A stretch of 64,000 nucleotides of DNA. Source: Polychytrium aggregatum. Lineage: Eukaryota; Chytridiomycota; Chytridiomycetes; Polychytriales. Numbering within the stretch: position 1 is the first letter of the stretch; the number at the start of each line of letters is the position of its first letter. The notes below the pieces were generated by a model. The model was not told the DNA's origin. It saw only the letters and a list, made by a program, of their open reading frames with translations, and did no database searches. Where the stretch lies: positions 248,001-312,000 of the forward strand of contig NW_026516203.1 in NCBI RefSeq assembly GCF_025602895.1. The letters are read 5' to 3'. Of the stretch, positions 59,220 through 64,000 are shown in pieces. The position numbers and the translations under genes were made by a program.

Positions 59220-61433
59220 ATGACCTCCAACACCGCGGCCGAACAAATCGAGGATATGATATTTTATACAAACCAAGTCTACATGATCATCAAGCCTGTT
59301 GTGGCATGCATCATCCTGGCAATGTTCTGGGTCAAGATCACACGGGTCTCCAACGACTACTACGACACCGGGTATGCATGCGCTGATGCTCACGAACACC
59401 CTCGGGCTGATGATGTCCGAGCTGTCCTCTAAACCAAGCTGGTATCCGCTGCTACTTGTTACAGAAACGAAGCTCCGTCAAGTTCATCGTACATTGACAA
59501 CTTGACGGGATCGTCTGGGTCGGACACGAGCGCAGCTGTCTTGGCCTCCCTCAAGACCGCCGGCATCTATCTCGCTCAGATCATCGGCGCCACCTTCGTG
59601 ATTGTGGCGCTCTTCAAGTACGGATGCATGAAGGTATATATTAGGCCCCATACGCCGCCATGTGACACATTACAATATGATAGCGGCCCGAGACTATAGA
59701 GGGCGATATACTCGTCTGGATAGTGGGGCACAAGCATATTTGCTCCAGGGCCACGGCTGTGCTAACAACCCATCTTGCCTCGTCCAAATGTGACCTTGAT
59801 CTGTGGAACAACCTCGGGCGATGCACACCAGATCCTATATGCAATCTTTGGAGTCATTGTCCTCGGTCTCCTCGGACTCTTTGGATACTTGCTCGGAAGC
59901 AGTTTGCTGATCGTCTACAATGTGCCGTTCGACTGGATCACTTTCGGCTTTTGTCTCTGGAATCTGGTCGTTGCCGGCCTCGCCATGATCTTCTGGAAAG
60001 GGCCGCTGTATCTGCAGCAAATCTACTTGGTCTTGATGAGTAGCATGATGGTACGCTTCAAGTAACCGCCCTGTCAATTGCGGCTTGATCGATCGATCGG
60101 CTGGAGATCGACCCGACGAAACTCTCCGCATGCCTTGATTGTAATCCAATCGTGTTTGCGCCGACGGTGTGGTCTCTCCTGACCCATATTCACGCCGATC
60201 ATTCGCACAGGCCTATTCGCTGACAACCCCGCAAACTCCCGCTCTGACTACTTGGATCCTGCTTGTGCTCCTTGCGATTTGGGGTATGTCGGATCGGTGT
60301 CCTGGATTCTACGACTCCTGAACGAACTCGCGCTGACCTCCATGCATCTGTCCATCCAAACCCTCCAGACTTGATTGCGGTGCTGTGCCCGTTTGGTCCG
60401 CTCCGTGTGCTGATAGAAACGGCCAAGAAGGAAGATCGGGAGATTCCAGCTCTGTTGTATTCAGGTATCACGGCTTGCTGCCGCAGCGCAAACGCCGCCT
60501 CTACTGTTGACGGAGCGGCTTGATCGACCAGCGGCGGGATTATGGCAGAGAGCACGCAGGCATTCCCGTGTCGCCGGCGATTTCCGACCACTGACAATGC
60601 TCGACTGCGACTTGTGTTCTTCAGTTATGGTTTGGATGATGGCCAGTCCTCCCGAGACACTGCCTTCGGAGCGGCGGCCGTCCCCAATCCAGCCGCCACA
60701 AGCCGTGCTGCACTCGGTCGACGACACCAGGTTCCTCGCCAACCCGTCGCCAAAATCCAAGTTCTCACTTTCGGAGTATGACGAGGACCGCGAGTTAACC
60801 TCTCTGCCGGTGACTGACCGATCGGAGAGACGAACTTCCCCGCTGCCGGCCGGCACCGCCCCAAGCCAAGCTCCTCGTCATGGCGAAGTAGTTGTTGAGG
60901 AAGGCGCAGAGCCCGAGAATCAGGACGAGGATGAGGAAGACGACGAGAAAAACGGCCTCAAGCTCGGTCTCGGCGATTTTGTCTTTTACAGCGTCTTGAT
61001 CGGCCGAGCAGGTGAGTTGCTGCACTTGGGAACAATCCCGATTTGTTTGGATGTTGTCGATGCTGAGCAGTGTGGTATCCACCGCCACGGGACAAGCACT
61101 GGGCGCCGACTCGCTGATGGCACTCACTCATTGCAACTCCCAAATCTGTTTCAAATGCATCCAGCGCTCTTCGACTGGATCACGACAATCGCCTGCATGG
61201 TTGCTGTCCTGACTGGCCTCAACACCACCATTTTCCTGCTGGTGATTTACCGAAGAGCGCTACCTGCGCTGCCGATCAGCATTGCCTTTGGCGTGCTGTT
61301 CTATTTCGTATCGTCGATTGTCCTGACGCCGTTCATGATCGATCTGGTGCAACTGTCCCCGCCTCCCAGCATCTCGCTGAGCAGCGCGCTGATCGTCGGC
61401 AAGGGCATGAACGGAGGCATGATATACGTATAG
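59220..61433 (+). CDS. Presenilin, intramembrane aspartyl protease
   Basis: Catalytic subunit type of gamma-secretase. Seven exons from the Met at 59220 (59220-59371, 59465-59633, 59832-60050, 60211-60283, 60369-60464, 60625-61011, 61165-61433) sum to 1365 bases, giving 454 residues, the usual size. All key sites are present. The first catalytic Asp is rebuilt across an intron (LLAIW then DLIAVLCPFGPLRVLIETA). The second is in GLKLGLGDFVFYSVLIGRA, and the PAL motif is in RRALPALPISIAFGVLFYF. TM1 is IIKPVVACIILAMFWVKIT; the FDWITFGFCLWN and IFWKGPLYLQQIYLVLMSSM blocks match presenilin TM4-TM5. A large acidic hydrophilic loop lies between the two Asp. Signal peptide peptidases are excluded by the LGLGD context and topology. 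Confidence 0.95.
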
Positions 61434-62585
61434 AGTGTGGCACAATGGTCATACTAATGGAAGGATAACCGAAAGAGTCTCAATTGAAAAGTTGCACTGG
61501 CGTGTCTGAATAGAAGTTGGCGCTCCCGGCCGTCAGCAATGTCATTCACAGGATCGGGGCTGCTTCAGGCTGTTGTTTTGTTTCACGTGCTGTACTTGGC
61601 CTTTGTCGTGCGAGGTTGCCTGTATCTTGCACCTGTCCTATAAAGAACACGGATACTCCATATTGTGATTCCTGATGACGCTGATGGCACTGTCCATTGC
61701 CTAATATCAACTGCCGCCGTGTCGATGGAAGGTGGGCCGCTGAGGAAAGTCCATGGCTGGCTGCTGGCGGTTGGTTGGGTGATGGAGGGGTGCATGGAGG
61801 GGTGCATGGAGGGTGAAGGTGCTGCATGCCCAGGGATGACTGATCGTGCCCCGGTTGCTGCCTCTGGATCGATTGTGGTGCTGGGTCGGCTGTTTGCGGC
61901 TGTTTGTGGCTGTTCCGGAGAGTGCTCCGTCTCTCAGGCGGGATGCGGATGCTCTCGAACATAGGATGCCTGGTGATTGCAGGCGCCAGCAGCCAGAGCA
62001 AAGCAAACATTGCCGATCGGCCAACAGAGCCGATACCCTCAACTGCATTGCCCTCAACTGCATTGCCCTCAACTGCATTGCCCTCAAGCGCCTTGTCTCC
62101 AACAGCGACACCAACAGCGACACCCAACAGAGATACCCATGCCGAGGCGGCGCCTCCATTCCCGCTCGCCACCAAAGACATTGCCTCCATGATACCCCTT
62201 GCGGCCCGCGAACCAGCCCTGCGCAAACGCGGTATCTCGCAGCCGCGCCACACGAGAGTGCGGACGCCTGCGATTGGCCAGGATCCGGGCGCTGGTCGCG
62301 ACGATACCGGCTCGGTCGTTCTGTTGCCGCGGCTTCCGCAGAACAATCGGCGCCTCGCTTCGAACACCAGATCGTCGGTATCTCTGGCCGCGTCTGGCTT
62401 GCGTGCAGCCATGATGCATCGCCGCTCCCCCCCCCCAGTCAAGACGGATATAAAAGGTCCTTGGATGGCCGGTCGGCTTCTGTCAGCATCGTCCTCTCGA
62501 CACTGCCGGGTTCTCCACCGTTCCAGCGCCTCTGCTCAAGCCATCCACACATTCTTTGGTCTCCTTTCTCGTCTCGCCAACAGCC
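61434..62585. other. Intergenic region with minisatellite-like repeats
   Basis: No gene supported. It holds GGAGGGGTGCATGG repeats near 61784-61822 and three exact copies of the 15-base CCCTCAACTGCATTG (62036-62080). A core promoter lies at its right end. Confidence 0.55.
62449..62456 (+). promoter_or_regulatory. TATA box of the small membrane protein gene
   Basis: TATAAAAG in a GC-rich setting, 130 bases before the start codon at 62586 and right after a C-run. A clear consensus TATA element; most genes in this window lack one so placed. Confidence 0.6.
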
Positions 62586-63002
62586 ATGTACATCAACAAC
62601 ACATATATCATGGATGCTGTCAATAGCACCATCACCAACACCACTGCCGCTGCTAATGCGACCTCCACCTCCACCGGCGACGACTGCAATTGGATATGTA
62701 GGTTTCCACAGCCGTGATGCATTCTCGCTCCGGTGGAGCGTCATTGGCGGCCGCTCGGCCATGTCAGTTGCGAGGGAAAGCATCCGGGTCTGACTTGTCT
62801 CTGGTATCCTCCTTTGTCTCCAGGCTGGTTGTTCCGCCCCTCGCTGGCCGCCACGTGGCTTGAGGCGGCAATCCCTCTGATCGTTTTCATTTTGGTGGTC
62901 CTTTACGTTTTTTGTGTTTATATATGCCTGTGTCTTCGCTCCGCCTGTAGTCGACGCAAGTACCGAAACTCATTCGAATCAACGAGAGTGGTTCAGATCT
63001 GA
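62586..63002 (+). CDS. Small single-pass membrane protein (96 residues)
   Basis: Unrecognised. Exons 62586-62697 and 62824-63002 sum to 291 bases. The N-terminal ~35 residues (MYINNTYIMDAVNSTITNTT...) are Asn/Thr-rich with several N-x-S/T glycosylation sites, then a Trp/Cys-containing juxtamembrane part (DDCNWICWLFRP). One strong membrane span follows (AAIPLIVFILVVLYVFCVYI), then a Cys-rich and basic cytosolic tail (CLRSACSRRKYRNSFES). There is no signal peptide, so it looks like a type III topology protein (N-terminus outside). The intron splits Cys 38. The TATA box suggests regulated expression. Confidence 0.6.
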
Positions 63003-64000
63003 GCCGAGGGCGGTCCTGTCAGCGACAGAAAGCACCGGCTGTCGCGGCATTCAGCAGCTGTGCGGCGCTGGCCATGTATATTTGTGGTGCTCGTCTGTCG
63101 GCCCGCCCTGTTCTCGTTCGCCGTCCCCACTCTGTGGGACTGCTGCGTCCAAGTTTGATCACTTGTCTCCGGCCTCATCTCCCTTTACTTCTTCGCACAC
63201 ATATCTTGTGTTTCCATTGCACTAATACATACTCAGCTCTGCATCGATCTCGATCCCAATCTCATTCTGGAGGGTGTGGTGAAGTTGGTGTCTTCTTCGA
63301 GGGCCAGAGTGGGACTCGGTGGATCACACACACAGACTTCGTCGAGGCCAGCACCTCAGTCCAGTTGCACAACACATCCCAGACGGACCGAGCCTTGCCT
63401 CTCCGCCCAGAACCAGATCCGGCGAGCTCGTGGCTCAGATCCGGCTTAGACAAATCCATTTGCTCAACTCCAGGATCCTTCGTTCAAACAATCCGCTTGG
63501 AGTATAAGCAAGGATGATCCCCGGCACGAACAGGATGCTGGTTCGCAGTGACGAAGGACTGACTGGGTTCATGTTGTCGACATCTCAGCGGAAAGCCTGT
63601 CGATTCATAGTTGCTTGCTGTCAAAACGAAATGCCACGGTCTCGATTGCGGTCCTCTACGCCCCAGTTGTTTGTTTGGGAGCACAGTCTTCACATTCAAC
63701 GTGACCTGGACAGCTCCATTCAAAAGTGTGATCGGTTCAAGGTTTTCATGTCGAACCAGCCGTCGGCCCTCCAGATGCCACGAGCACATCTCGCCATGGG
63801 GCGAACAGCGGAGCGCGTGCAGGCCCCATAAAAGTGGGTTATGTCTTCGGTGCGCCAGAGCAGCAAGGTTGTGTCCAATGGACTCGTCCTGGGCAGTACC
63901 GAGTCCGCTCAGTCCTGCCCACCCTCGAAGCACAGGCGCCGCTCGGCGGGTATAATGGGTCGCTTGGCCCTTTCCCCTCGTCTCCTTTTGTCGTTTCGGC
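63003..64000 (+). other. Unresolved coding potential at the right edge
   Basis: Open plus-strand stretches look protein-like but were not joined into a gene: GVFFEGQSGTRWITHTDFVE around 63290-63355, and KVGYVFGAPEQQGCVQWTRP followed by GQYRVRSVLPTLEAQAP from about 63705 to the window end. They may be exons of a gene that continues to the right. No family was recognised. Confidence 0.3.

Noticed and set aside
61546-62442. Minus-strand frame of 298 residues
   Set aside because: Composition is Arg/Gln/Pro-rich and it contains a run generated by the 15-base repeat. It overlaps the TATA promoter region of the plus-strand gene.
1-64000. tRNA, rRNA, CRISPR or organellar sequence
   Set aside because: I saw no A-box/B-box pair in cloverleaf spacing, no rRNA-like block and no regularly spaced repeats with unique spacers. 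The tandem arrays present have no spacers. A dedicated tRNA scan could still find one that I missed.

Overview
This is nuclear DNA of an intron-rich, rather G+C-rich fungus, most likely a zoosporic early-diverging lineage (chytrid type). Nearly every gene is broken by GT...AG introns of roughly 80-450 bases, and the set is typically fungal: a fungal-specific transcription factor domain, Kha1, Prm1, Rit1, Arv1 and a Tgl/SDP1-type patatin lipase. It also holds genes that Dikarya usually lack: RSPH14, a radial-spoke (flagellar) armadillo protein; presenilin; and a C19orf44/DUF4614 homologue. I reconstructed many genes exon by exon. Where I say the exons sum to a multiple of three, I added the lengths by hand from the splice sites.

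Layout. 0-7 kb: the tail of a gene entering from the left, then two minus-strand genes (transcription factor; CHASE-domain membrane sensor with no output domain). 7.8-17 kb: three plus-strand genes (Rrn6/TAF1C-like Pol I factor, alpha/beta hydrolase, ARV1). 17-25 kb: a divergent pair, the DUF4614 protein (minus) and eIF3c (plus). 25-36 kb: RIT1 (minus) diverging from an M20 metallopeptidase (plus), the KHA1 antiporter (plus) and a D-lactate dehydrogenase (minus). 36-46 kb: gene-poor and purine/pyrimidine-skewed, holding one small ORF and a kinase-only VIP1/PPIP5K gene (minus). 46-64 kb: patatin lipase (plus), PRM1 (minus), RSPH14 (minus), guanylate kinase (plus), a MYND zinc-finger exon pair leading in frame into presenilin (plus), a small TATA-driven membrane protein (plus) and unresolved coding potential at the right edge.

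The genes do not form one pathway; this is ordinary fungal gene order with mixed housekeeping and signalling functions. The items most worth a second look are: (1) a probable MYND-presenilin fusion; (2) a VIP1 inositol pyrophosphate kinase without its phosphatase half; (3) a CHASE sensor that ends just after its second membrane segment; (4) a D-lactate dehydrogenase ending in the peroxisomal signal Ser-Lys-Leu; (5) two almost identical ~330-base terminal-inverted-repeat elements 9.6 kb apart, each just downstream of a gene. I saw no rRNA, tRNA or CRISPR array.
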